From Sanguibacter antarcticus (GTDB taxonomy: Bacteria; Actinomycetota; Actinomycetes; Actinomycetales; Cellulomonadaceae): DNA of 64,000 nucleotides. Numbering within the stretch: the stretch's first letter is position 1; each line of letters opens with the position of its first letter. The translations under genes were made by a program, and so were the position numbers. The notes beneath the pieces are model-generated. The model was not told the origin of the DNA. It did not search any database and saw only the letters and a program-made list of their open reading frames with translations. The stretch spans positions 3,286,001 through 3,350,000 of the forward strand of contig NZ_PDJG01000001.1 of assembly GCF_002564005.1 (NCBI RefSeq). The letters run 5' to 3'. Below are positions 1 to 7,635 of the stretch, in pieces.

Positions 1-1
1 G

Positions 2-952
2 GCCGCTGGGTTCGCCGAGGAGCACTCCCACGCGACGGAGCACCTCCTCCTCCCGCAGGACCCGCACTTTCTCGACGACGCCGACACGCTCGTGCTCGTG
101 GACGACGAGATCTCGACAGGCAGGACCGTGCTCAACACCGTCCGGGCCCTCCACGAGGCGCACCCGCGCAGCAGGTACGTCGTCGCCGCGCTCATCGACC
201 TGCGCTCCGACGCCGACCGTGCGCTGTTCGCCGACCTCGCGGTCGAGCTCGGGACGCAGATCGACGTCGTGGCGCTCGCATCGGGGACGATCGCGCTGCC
301 GGACGACGTCCTCGTGCGGGCGGAGCGCGTGCTCACCGAGGTCCCGGTCCTGGTTCCCGCTGCGGCAGGCTCTGAAGCCACGCAGACGCCTGCTGCCGAC
401 GACCAGGCCTCGCGTCCCGTGCGGCGTGCCGCCGGGTGGGGAGACGGCGTGCGTGACGGTGCCAGGCACGGTTTCAGCCCGTCCGACGAGGGGCCGCTCG
501 CGGCCGCAGCCGACCGGGTGGCGCTCGACATCGTGCCTGCGCTCCGCGGCGACAACGTCCTCGTGCTCGGCTTCGAAGAGCTCATGTACGCACCGCTGCA
601 GGTCGGGCTCGCGCTCACCGAGCGGCTGCGTCCGGCTGGTGGCGGCGTCGCGAGCGTCCGCTACTCGACGACCACGCGGTCGCCCGTCCTCGCGGTCGAC
701 GACCCGGGGTACGCGATCCGGACGACGCTCACGTTCCCGGCCCACGACGCCCCGAGCGACGGTCCAGGGCTGCGTCACGCGCACAACGTCGCGGCCGGGA
801 TTGAGGGTTCGCGGCGTTTCACCGATATCGTCGTGGTCATCGACGCGCCCGCCGACACGGCGGAGCTGTCCATGCCCGGCGGCCTTCTCGACCGCGTCGC
901 CGGTGGGTGCGACCAGGTTCACCTGGTCGTCGTCCCCTCGCACATCCCCTAG
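2..952 (+). CDS. PRTase-TRSP stress-operon protein, 5' end missing
   Basis: This is the 3' part of a gene that starts upstream of the window; the frame is open from base 2. The visible part begins just before a phosphoribosyltransferase PRPP-binding loop (LVDDEISTGRT, about residues 33-43 of the fragment). The second half carries a GFEELMYAPLQ and STTTRSPV pattern that I recognise as the TRSP domain, which follows PRTase_2 in proteins encoded near tellurite-resistance (Ter) genes. These proteins are predicted to make or modify a nucleoside-like or nucleotide-derived product in stress response; no reaction is established. A 12-base gap holding AGGAG leads to the StiP-like gene, so the two are probably one operon. 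The TerD-like and ATP-grasp partners would lie upstream, outside the window. Confidence 0.82.
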   Translation, partial: AAGFAEEHSHATEHLLLPQDPHFLDDADTLVLVDDEISTGRTVLNTVRALHEAHPRSRYVVAALIDLRSDADRALFADLAVELGTQIDVVALASGTIALPDDVLVRAERVLTEVPVLVPAAAGSEATQTPAADDQASRPVRRAAGWGDGVRDGARHGFSPSDEGPLAAAADRVALDIVPALRGDNVLVLGFEELMYAPLQVGLALTERLRPAGGGVASVRYSTTTRSPVLAVDDPGYAIRTTLTFPAHDAPSDGPGLRHAHNVAAGIEGSRRFTDIVVVIDAPADTAELSMPGGLLDRVAGGCDQVHLVVVPSHIP

Positions 953-963
953 GAGCCCCCACT

Positions 964-2199
964 GTGACCGTCGACACCGGCACGCTCACCGACCCTGCCC
1001 AGGACGACGGGCCCGGCGTCGCCGCAGCCTCTCCTGCGGTCCCGCTCCACGGGCCGACCTTCGGGTCGTACGCGGCCCACGAGGTCGCCTGGTTGCTCAG
1101 CGACCTGTCTGACGTCGAGCTCGAGGCCCCGACCGAGGAGCGCGAGGAGGCCATCCAGTCGGGTGGCGCGCACTACGCCGAGTCGCTGCCGGTCGAGTAC
1201 CAGCCGACCGCGGAGTATCAAGATCTCTTCCACACCGCGCTGCGAGAGTCCGCAGAGCGGCTGGCGCACGCCGTCGGCGTCGTGACCGACCTCGTCGTCG
1301 CGGAGCGGGGCGAGCGGGTCGTGCTCGTGTCGCTCGCCCGTGCCGGGACGCCGATCGGCATCCTCATGAAGCGCTGGGCGAGCTACGCCCACGGGCTGAA
1401 CCTCTCGCACTACGCGGCGAGCATCGTCCGCGGCCGGGGGATCGACCAGGTCGCGCTGCAGTACCTCGCCGAGCACCACGACCCGGCAGACATCGTGTTC
1501 GTCGACGGCTGGACCGGCAAGGGTGCGATCGCGCGCGAGCTCACGGTCGCCGTCGAGCAGGCGAACGAGGCGCTGGGACTGGCCGGCCGGACGTCCCGCT
1601 TCAACCCGGACCTCGCGGTGCTGGCCGACCCGGGCCACTGCGTGCGTCTCTTCGGCACGCGGGACGACTACCTCATCCCCTCGGCGTGCCTCAACTCGAC
1701 CGTCTCGGGCCTCGTCTCACGGACGGTCCTCAACGACGACCTCATCAAGCCAGGCATGTTCCACGGGGCGAAGTTCTACGCGGACCTCGCCCCGACCGAC
1801 GTGTCGGCAGAGTTCCTCGACGTCGTGAGCATGACGTTCTCGCACGTCGCGGACAGCGTGCGCGAGGCGGTCGCCGAGCGCACAGGCCAGCCGGATCCTG
1901 AGGTGACGTGGGCCGGGTGGCAGGCCGTGGAGAAGATCAGCACGGAGTACGGGCTCGGTGACGTCAACCTCGTCAAGCCGGGTGTCGGCGAGACGTCTCG
2001 CGTGCTGCTGCGCCGCGTCCCGTGGAAGATCCTCGTCCGCACCGACGCCGCCGCCGAACTGGGGCACGTGCGCCTGCTCGCCGAGCAGCGCGGGGTCGAG
2101 ATCGTCGAGGTCGACGACCTGCCGTACAGCTGCGTCGGACTCATCCACCCTCGGTTCACGCGCGGGGCGACCGGCGCAGACGGGACGGCCGCACGATGA
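964..2199 (+). CDS. StiP-family protein (PRTase-like plus C-terminal PELOTA RNA-binding domain)
   Basis: A 411-residue protein. The start is GTG at 964, with AGGAG at 951-955. Residues about 30-330 match the StiP/PRTase_1 family, with the conserved stretches SLARAGTPIGILMKRWA, VDGWTGKGAI (in the place of a PRPP loop) and PSACLNSTVSGLVSRT. The last 70 residues (KPGVGETSRVLLRR onward) look like a PELOTA_1 RNA-binding domain. Databases often call the family 'cysteine protease StiP', but what I see fits the nucleotide/RNA-related prediction from Ter operon analyses better than a protease. It sits between the PRTase-TRSP gene and a HAD gene, the standard order of this module, and its stop overlaps the HAD start (ATGA). 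Confidence 0.85.
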   Translation: MTVDTGTLTDPAQDDGPGVAAASPAVPLHGPTFGSYAAHEVAWLLSDLSDVELEAPTEEREEAIQSGGAHYAESLPVEYQPTAEYQDLFHTALRESAERLAHAVGVVTDLVVAERGERVVLVSLARAGTPIGILMKRWASYAHGLNLSHYAASIVRGRGIDQVALQYLAEHHDPADIVFVDGWTGKGAIARELTVAVEQANEALGLAGRTSRFNPDLAVLADPGHCVRLFGTRDDYLIPSACLNSTVSGLVSRTVLNDDLIKPGMFHGAKFYADLAPTDVSAEFLDVVSMTFSHVADSVREAVAERTGQPDPEVTWAGWQAVEKISTEYGLGDVNLVKPGVGETSRVLLRRVPWKILVRTDAAAELGHVRLLAEQRGVEIVEVDDLPYSCVGLIHPRFTRGATGADGTAAR

Positions 2200-3086
2200 G
2201 CGTGACGCCCGGAGACCATCCCGACCGCACCGTCGGCGAGTCCGTCAGTGACCTTCCGGTCATCGCCGCGAGCGACCTGGACCGGACGCTCATCTACTCG
2301 GGCAAGGCTGCGCGCCTGGGCCTGGAGCCCGATGCCGACCCGACCGAGCTGCTCCGGAACCTCTCGTGCGTCGAGATCTACGAGAGCAAGCCGCTGTCCC
2401 ACGTGACGCAGGCAGCACACCGCAGCATCGAGTCCCTGGCCAGGCTGGGCGTCCTCGTCCCGGCGACGACGCGCACGCGCGCACAGTACAAGCGCATCAC
2501 GCTGCCGGGGCCGCCGGCGCACTTCGCCGTGACGGCGAACGGCGGGTTCATCCTCGTCGACGGCCACGCGGACAAGACGTGGTCGAAGCAGGTCGCCGGG
2601 GTGCTCGCGGCCAGCTCCCACCCGTACTCCGAGGTCGAGGGGTACATGGAGTCCGTGTTCAAGCCGGAGTGGACCCGCAAGCTGCGCGGCGCCGAGGGCC
2701 TGTTCTGCTACGCCGTGGTGCACCGCAGCGACGTCCCGGACGGGTTCGTGGACGAGGTCACCGGGTGGGCCGAGGCCCGCGGCTGGCGTGCGTCGCTCCA
2801 GGGCCGCAAGTTCTATCTCGTCCCGGACGAGCTGCGCAAGGGCTCGGCGGTGGCCGAGGTCGCACGCCGGGTCGGTGCAGAGACGATCCTCGCTGCGGGC
2901 GACTCCCTCTTGGACGCGGAGATGCTCGAGTCTGCGACGCACGCGATCCGACCGTCGCACGGTGAGCTGCACGACGTCGGGTGGTCGACGCCAGGCCTCG
3001 TGATCACCGAGTCTGCCGGCGCAGCGGGTGGCGAGGAGATCGCGGCGTGGCTCCTAGCGACGGCCACCGAGCACCTGGTCGCCTAG
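2196..3086 (+). CDS. HAD-superfamily phosphatase of the Ter-associated operon
   Basis: A 296-residue protein. The ATG at 2196 overlaps the previous stop, so translation is probably coupled. Motif I is DLDRTLIYS (about residues 28-36, with Asp as nucleophile and acid/base). A Thr in TTRTRAQY may be motif II, and motif IV is GDSLLDAEML near the C terminus, giving a sucrose-phosphatase/Cof-like HAD layout with an inserted cap. HAD proteins are regular members of the PRTase-TRSP/StiP cluster and are presumed to dephosphorylate a small phosphorylated intermediate; the substrate is unknown. It is the last gene of the operon. A 59-base gap follows before an unrelated diguanylate cyclase gene. Confidence 0.82.
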   Translation: MSVTPGDHPDRTVGESVSDLPVIAASDLDRTLIYSGKAARLGLEPDADPTELLRNLSCVEIYESKPLSHVTQAAHRSIESLARLGVLVPATTRTRAQYKRITLPGPPAHFAVTANGGFILVDGHADKTWSKQVAGVLAASSHPYSEVEGYMESVFKPEWTRKLRGAEGLFCYAVVHRSDVPDGFVDEVTGWAEARGWRASLQGRKFYLVPDELRKGSAVAEVARRVGAETILAAGDSLLDAEMLESATHAIRPSHGELHDVGWSTPGLVITESAGAAGGEEIAAWLLATATEHLVA

Positions 3087-3145
3087 CGGGGCCCAGCACG
3101 TTGACGAACGTTCAGGATCGTGTGACGCACGACGACAGAGGGCAC

Positions 3146-4213
3146 GTGAACTTCCTCTCGGACGACATCGACATCGATGTGGCCCAAGCACCGGTCGAGC
3201 GGCAGCTCATGCGGCTCGCCTCGATCGGCATGCTCGCGGTCGGCGGGCTCACGTGCCTCATCGGTGTGTGGACCACACAGGCGACGGCTGCGTCGCAGGT
3301 CGCGCAAGCAGCGATCGCGCTCGGCTTCCTCGTGCCTGCGCTCGCTCTCGTGCTCGTGAAGCATCCTCGGTGCCTGCTCGTCGAAGGTGGGGCGCTCTGG
3401 AGCATCCTCTTGCTCAGCCTCCTGACGGCGCTCTCCGACCCGTTGGGCACGGCACCGTTCTTCTTCGTCTGGCCCGTCATCGTCACGGCCTACTTCTTCC
3501 GACCGCGTGAGCTCGCGCTCACGTACGGGTGGATGCTGCTCGGGCTCGCGGTGGGCCTCGGGTTCAACGAGAGCTGTGACCTCAAGGTCGACATGTTCAT
3601 CGGGACTGCGGCGACGGTCGGGATGCTCGCGGGACTCGTCTCGATGATGACCCATCAGCAGAGACGATTGCGGCGCGCGCTGGCTGAAGCAGCAGAGACC
3701 GACCCGCTCACCGGGCTCCTCAACCGCCGTGCCTTCAACCCACGCCTCGACGTCCTCGTCGAGGAGGCCGGCACGAACAGCTCCGGGCTCTCTGTCGTCA
3801 TGGTCGATCTTGATCGCTTCAAGGACGTCAACGACCAGCACGGCCACCTGGTCGGCGACCGTGCTCTGTCGACAGTTGCCGAGCTGCTGCAGTCCCTCAC
3901 ACGCTCTGGCGACCTCGTCTCTCGATTCGGCGGCGAGGAGTTCGCGGTCGCTCTTCCCGGAGCCGATGCGCGGGCTGCGGTCGCCTTCACGTCGCGGCTG
4001 GCGCGCTCTCTGGCGCAGACTCCTGTCGTCGAGGGGCTCGTGCTCGCGGCGAGCGCCGGGATCGCGACGATGAGCCCCGCGCGGGAGTCGAGCCACGTGC
4101 TGCTCCAGCGTGCGGACGCTGCGCTGTATGCCGCGAAGGACGGCGGCCGGGGCCGCGCGGCGGTGTGGGGGCCGGAGATCGTCGTGTGTGCGCCGTTCAA
4201 AGAGCCTGGCTGA
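3146..4213 (+). CDS. Membrane-bound diguanylate cyclase (GGDEF)
   Basis: A 355-residue protein. I chose GTG at 3146 because AGAGGG lies 4-9 bases upstream; a TTG at 3101 is the alternative. About five or six hydrophobic segments lie between residues 25 and 168, with no recognised sensor family. The GGDEF domain follows at residues 183-345. The active-site motif is GGEEF (262-266), and an RxxD product-inhibition site (RSGD, 253-256) lies the usual five residues before it, so the enzyme should make cyclic di-GMP and be feedback-inhibited. It is followed directly by an MscS channel gene on the same strand; whether they share a transcript is unclear because a hairpin and possible promoter lie between them. 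Confidence 0.9.
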   Translation: MNFLSDDIDIDVAQAPVERQLMRLASIGMLAVGGLTCLIGVWTTQATAASQVAQAAIALGFLVPALALVLVKHPRCLLVEGGALWSILLLSLLTALSDPLGTAPFFFVWPVIVTAYFFRPRELALTYGWMLLGLAVGLGFNESCDLKVDMFIGTAATVGMLAGLVSMMTHQQRRLRRALAEAAETDPLTGLLNRRAFNPRLDVLVEEAGTNSSGLSVVMVDLDRFKDVNDQHGHLVGDRALSTVAELLQSLTRSGDLVSRFGGEEFAVALPGADARAAVAFTSRLARSLAQTPVVEGLVLAASAGIATMSPARESSHVLLQRADAALYAAKDGGRGRAAVWGPEIVVCAPFKEPG

Positions 4214-4229
4214 TGCGGTGTGCGTGCGT

Positions 4230-4251
4230 CCAGGTTCACTGCCTAACCTGG
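4230..4251 (+). promoter_or_regulatory. Inverted repeat with a TAACCT box just before the MscS start
   Basis: CCAGGTT (4230-4236) and AACCTGG (4245-4251) can pair around an 8-base loop. TAACCT (4244-4249) is followed by six bases and then the ATG at 4256, the spacing expected for a -10 box of a leaderless mRNA. The G-run next to the right arm could instead act as a ribosome-binding site. The same bases therefore fit either a leaderless promoter with an overlapping operator, or a hairpin affecting translation. The sequence alone does not decide. Confidence 0.4.
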
Positions 4252-4255
4252 GGGC

Positions 4256-5749
4256 ATGCCTGATGCAGAGAACCTCCCGACGACCAACCTGGGGCTGACG
4301 CTCCTCGCGATCGTGGGGGCGGCTGTCGTCGCCTTCGTGCTCGGTTCGGTGATCTCGGCGATCGTGCGCCGCACGGGTCGAGGCAACCATTTCATCGCGG
4401 ACCTCTCTCGCCGGATCAAGCGTCCGCTGCGGGCAGTCCTCGTGGTCGTGGCGGTCTGGATCGCGCTCGGTGTGATCACGGACTCTGAGCTGGGCTGGTG
4501 GGGGGTGGCGCAGCACCTGCTGCTCATCGCGCTGATCATCGTGTGCGCCTGGTTCGTCGGCGCGCTCGCCTTCGTCATCGAGGACAGCGCTCTCAAGAGG
4601 TTCCGTACCGACATCCCGGACAACCGTCATGCGCGCCGCATCAGGACGCAGATCACGGTCATCCGGCGGCTGACGGTCGCGATCATCGTCATGTGCGCGA
4701 TCGCGGGCGTGCTGCTCACCTTCCCGTCGGCGCAGGCTGCGGGCACGAGCATCTTCGCGTCGGCGGGCGTCATCTCGCTCGTCGCGGGCCTCGCGGCCCA
4801 GTCGTCGTTGGGCAACGTGTTCGCTGGCCTGCAGATCGCGTTCACGGACGCGATCCGGGTCGACGACGTGGTGGTCCTCGAAGGCGAGTGGGGCCGGATC
4901 GAGGAGATCACCATGACGTACGTCGTGGTGCACCTGTGGGACGACCGCCGCCTGATCATCCCGTGCATGTACTTCACGAGCACCGTCTTCCAGAACTGGA
5001 CGCGGCGCGCGGCGGACCTGCTGGGCACGGTCGAGATCGACCTCGACTGGGAGGTGCCGATGCGCCCGATGCGTGCCGAGCTCCAGCGGCTCCTCGAGGC
5101 GACGACGCTGTGGGACAAGCGGGTCGGCATCCTCCAGGTGACGGACGCGGTGGGTGGTTTCGTCCGGGTACGTGCTCTGGCGAGCGCGGTCGACGCCGGG
5201 ACGCTCTTCGACCTCCGGTGCTACATCCGTGAGGGGCTCGTGGACTGGTTGCAGGCCCAGGCGCCGCAGGGCCTGCCGCGGACCCGTCTCGCGCAGTCTG
5301 AGGAGGGTGCAGCGCTCGTCGAGGCGGTTCTCGGTGCCGCGGCCGGTAACGGCACCGGAGCCTCACGGTCGAAGGGCCAGGGCAAGGCGACGTCTGCGGG
5401 GAAGGGCGGTGCCAAGGTGACGGACGAGCCGCACCTGCCGAAGCGGGTCCCGGTGCGTGTCGCGCGTCCGGGCGTCCGGATGCACCTCTCGGAGCCTGCA
5501 CGCGGTCTGTACCCGAGCGAGAGCCCCGTGGTCGACGAGCGTGAGGCGGAGGAGACCGTCGTGCTGCCCGCCACCGAGGGTGGTCTCTTCACCGGGAGCC
5601 GTGCCGCGATGGAGCGGTCGAAGGCGTTCTCGGGTCCGGGGAAGGACGTCATCGACGAGCGTGAGCGCACTGCCGTGATGCAGAAGGTCACGGACGAGGA
5701 CGAGGAGAGCTCGCCGATGCGGCCTGCCGAGAGCTCGGACGAGGGCTGA
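4256..5749 (+). CDS. MscS-family mechanosensitive channel with long acidic tail
   Basis: A 497-residue membrane protein. Hydrophobic segments are near residues 10-33, 58-75, 84-104 and 138-160. They lead into a pore-lining helix region (ASAGVISLVAGLAAQSSLGN) and the MscS beta domain (FTDAIRVDDVVVLEGEWGRIEEI). The first 370 residues therefore form a standard small-conductance channel that releases solutes on hypo-osmotic shock. The last 130 residues are unusual: hydrophilic, Lys/Gly-rich, then Glu/Asp-rich, with no recognised domain, probably a disordered cytoplasmic tail. Start ATG at 4256. A K+ channel gene follows 48 bases downstream on the same strand, so both may serve ion and osmotic balance. 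Confidence 0.9.
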   Translation: MPDAENLPTTNLGLTLLAIVGAAVVAFVLGSVISAIVRRTGRGNHFIADLSRRIKRPLRAVLVVVAVWIALGVITDSELGWWGVAQHLLLIALIIVCAWFVGALAFVIEDSALKRFRTDIPDNRHARRIRTQITVIRRLTVAIIVMCAIAGVLLTFPSAQAAGTSIFASAGVISLVAGLAAQSSLGNVFAGLQIAFTDAIRVDDVVVLEGEWGRIEEITMTYVVVHLWDDRRLIIPCMYFTSTVFQNWTRRAADLLGTVEIDLDWEVPMRPMRAELQRLLEATTLWDKRVGILQVTDAVGGFVRVRALASAVDAGTLFDLRCYIREGLVDWLQAQAPQGLPRTRLAQSEEGAALVEAVLGAAAGNGTGASRSKGQGKATSAGKGGAKVTDEPHLPKRVPVRVARPGVRMHLSEPARGLYPSESPVVDEREAEETVVLPATEGGLFTGSRAAMERSKAFSGPGKDVIDERERTAVMQKVTDEDEESSPMRPAESSDEG

Positions 5750-5797
5750 TCCGGTGGCTGACGAGGTGGCGCGGCGTCTGCCTGGCACGATGATGGC

Positions 5798-6535
5798 ATG
5801 AACGGACTCCAGCAGTGGGAAGCGCAGAGCGAGCGAACCTTGACCGTCGCGGCGCTCGCCTTTCTCGGTGCGCTGGCGGTCCCGATCATCTGGCCTGCGG
5901 TGGGGGAGCCGTGGGTCGGCGTGCTGGCGGCGGTCGTGGTCCTCACGTGGCTCATGTTCGGTGTCGACTATGTGATCCGGCTGTGGCTCAGCGAGGATCG
6001 CCGCGGCTTCTTCCTCCACAACCTGGTGGACCTTGCGGTCTTGCTCTTGCCGATGCTGCAGCCACTGCGTCTGCTGCGGCTCGTCACGCTCTTGTCGGTG
6101 CTCAACAGGACGGGCTCGAGCCGGCTGCGCGGCCGGGTGGTCACGTACGCGGTCGGCGGGACGGGGCTCTTGACCTTCTGCGGTGCGCTGGCGATCACGG
6201 ATGCTGAGCGAGGTGTCGACGGCGCGACCGTCACGGGGTTCGGCAGCGGCCTGTGGTGGGCGATCACGACCCTCACGACCGTCGGGTACGGCGACACGTA
6301 CCCGGTGACGGTCACGGGCCGCCTGGTCGCTGCGGTGCTCATGGTCGCGGGCATCGCGCTCCTCGGTATCGTCACCGCGACCCTCGCGTCCTGGCTCGTC
6401 GAGCGTGTCTCCGAGTCGGCGGGCGCCGAGCAGGCGGCCACGCGCAGCCAGGTCGACGCGCTGGCCGCAGAAGTGCGGGGCCTGCGCCGGGAGCTGGCCG
6501 CACGGGACGGCAGGACCGACGACAGCGGCACCTGA
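5798..6535 (+). CDS. Voltage-gated-like potassium channel
   Basis: A 245-residue protein with a six-segment potassium-channel layout. Hydrophobic segments fill residues 15-150. A pore loop with the selectivity filter TTVGYGDTYP lies near residues 163-172, and a last membrane helix with the gating Gly (MVAGIALLGIVTATLAS) follows. The C terminus (about residues 205-240) is a short charged coiled-coil-like stretch (SQVDALAAEVRGLRRELA) that could help tetramer assembly. No RCK/TrkA-N domain is present, so it is a simple Ion_trans_2-type channel. Start ATG at 5798; CACGAT followed by six bases before it might be a weak leaderless -10 box. Confidence 0.9.
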   Translation: MNGLQQWEAQSERTLTVAALAFLGALAVPIIWPAVGEPWVGVLAAVVVLTWLMFGVDYVIRLWLSEDRRGFFLHNLVDLAVLLLPMLQPLRLLRLVTLLSVLNRTGSSRLRGRVVTYAVGGTGLLTFCGALAITDAERGVDGATVTGFGSGLWWAITTLTTVGYGDTYPVTVTGRLVAAVLMVAGIALLGIVTATLASWLVERVSESAGAEQAATRSQVDALAAEVRGLRRELAARDGRTDDSGT

Positions 6536-6603
6536 CAGGCCACCGTGACGTCGCGGGGAGCGGCTGCCCGTGCCGATGCTGGTGTGCGTGGGACCCTGGA
6601 GGC

Positions 6604-6810
6604 ATGACTGACCTCCCGTCGTGCCGGCAGTGCCGGACAGCCGAGCACCTCGAGTACTCCAACTACGTCCCTGCCACGACACGGACCATCACCAGGGGTC
6701 GCGTGACCAAGCACGTGCCGCAGCCGCCCGAGGTCGACTGGGTCTGCACAGAGTGCGGGCTGCACGACGGCCGGGCCGTCCCGACCGACTGGCGGCCGAC
6801 GGGCGCGTAG
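6604..6810 (+). CDS. Small zinc-ribbon-like protein, function unknown
   Basis: A 68-residue protein starting at ATG 6604, with CTGGAGG directly upstream as ribosome-binding site. Two CxxC pairs (CRQC near residues 7-10 and CTEC near 49-52), separated by about 40 residues, suggest that it binds one zinc ion. I do not recognise a named family. It lies between the K+ channel gene and an oppositely oriented tRNA-Lys gene. Confidence 0.6.
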   Translation: MTDLPSCRQCRTAEHLEYSNYVPATTRTITRGRVTKHVPQPPEVDWVCTECGLHDGRAVPTDWRPTGA

Positions 6811-6860
6811 GGCTGGCCGGCGGCGCGACGGGCGTGAGCCGCGGCGGTGTCGTGCGACGG

Positions 6861-6933
6861 TGGGCCCCGTGGGGCTCGAACCCACGACCCGCGGATTAAA
6901 AGTCCGATGCTCTGCCAACTGAGCTAGGGGCCC
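6861..6933 (-). tRNA. tRNA-Lys, anticodon UUU
   Basis: The minus strand reads as a 73-base tRNA. A 7-bp acceptor stem (GGGCCCC/GGGGCCC) is followed by A as discriminator base. The D arm contains AGCTCAGTTGGCAGAGC, the anticodon loop is CTTTTAA with anticodon TTT, and the T arm is GTGGGTTCGAGCCCCAC. CCA is not encoded. The outermost anticodon-stem pair (T-C) is a mismatch. No other tRNA was found in the window. Confidence 0.95.
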
Positions 6934-7261
6934 TTGAGGCAGCGTCCGGTGGTCCGGTGGCGTTGCCTCGACAAGCGAACAGGGTACGCGGTCTGGGCCC
7001 GAGACGAAGACTCGGACCATCAGAGGCGCATCGTGTGCACGATCTTCACAACCCGTTGCATGGCCCGGAAACCCGCGGCAGCCGCGGCGAGATGCGGGCG
7101 ATCTGGCTCCACAGTCGGGTCAAATCGGGCATCAGGGGTTGCGGTGGGCGCTGATCGTTGTTTCGGTAGAGGGGACCGAATGACTCCCGCACAGGGCTTC
7201 AGACGGCGGGCTGGTCCCGCTGCAGGAGCCTGGGAGTGCCCGGCTTCGAGAGGACATCGTC
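6934..7261. other. Intergenic region between tRNA-Lys and the HesB-like gene
   Basis: This 328-base stretch has no convincing gene. It must hold the tRNA promoter on the minus strand; AGGGTA at 6981-6986 (TACCCT on the minus strand) could be its -10 box. On the plus strand GAGAGGA (7248-7254) is the ribosome-binding site of the next gene and supports its TTG start. Short GC-rich inverted repeats (for example CCGCGG...CCGCGG near 7075-7090) are present but look ordinary for this base composition. Confidence 0.4.
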
Positions 7262-7543
7262 TTGCTTTCTGTGACTGACAACGCCCGACTTGCTGTTCAG
7301 GACCTCGCCGACCAGGCGAATCTCCCCTCCGATGGTGGGCTGCGCATCGCGGCCGCCGGTGACGCACCAGGCGACTTCGACCTGGCGCTGGTCGCCGAGC
7401 CGACGCCCACCGACGAGGTCATCGACCTCGGTACCACCCACGTCTTCGTCGCGGAGGCCACCGCACCGGTCCTCGCCACCCTCAGCCTCGACGCTGAAGC
7501 CACCGGCGAGGCGACGGCGTTCAGCCTCACCCCGCAGGCCTGA
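7262..7543 (+). CDS. HesB/IscA-like protein lacking the iron-sulfur cysteines
   Basis: A 93-residue protein. The TTG start at 7262 is supported by GAGAGGA seven bases upstream; GTG at 7271 is too far from it. The pattern SVTDNARLAVQDLADQ...GLRIAAAG followed by a beta-rich half resembles the A-type Fe-S carrier (HesB/IscA) fold. The protein contains no cysteine at all, so it cannot bind a cluster like IscA. Such cysteine-free HesB-like proteins are common in Actinobacteria and have no defined role. It stands alone and ends just before a strong bidirectional hairpin. Confidence 0.65.
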   Translation: MLSVTDNARLAVQDLADQANLPSDGGLRIAAAGDAPGDFDLALVAEPTPTDEVIDLGTTHVFVAEATAPVLATLSLDAEATGEATAFSLTPQA

Positions 7544-7555
7544 CACCAGCTCTTT

Positions 7556-7605
7556 CGACGACGCCCCGGTCACCGTGCTCACGCACGGTGACCGGGGCGT
7601 CGTCG
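7556..7605. terminator. Strong bidirectional hairpin terminator
   Basis: A perfect 22-bp inverted repeat (7556-7577 and 7584-7605) with a 6-base loop lies between the convergent HesB-like and M50-like genes. There is no T-tract, which is usual in high-GC Actinobacteria. It can serve both strands. Confidence 0.85.
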
Positions 7606-7635
7606 TACCCGCACCTGGTGGACGGGCGGGGGACG

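Noticed and set aside
3083..4933. A 616-codon open frame on the minus strand
   Set aside because: It crosses the GGDEF and MscS genes antisense, and the translation is a composition artefact rich in Arg, Asp, Glu and His.
6861..6933. Peptide-like translation containing AEHRTFNPRVVGSSP on the minus strand
   Set aside because: It is the well-known false translation of a tRNA gene; the tRNA-Lys explains the sequence.
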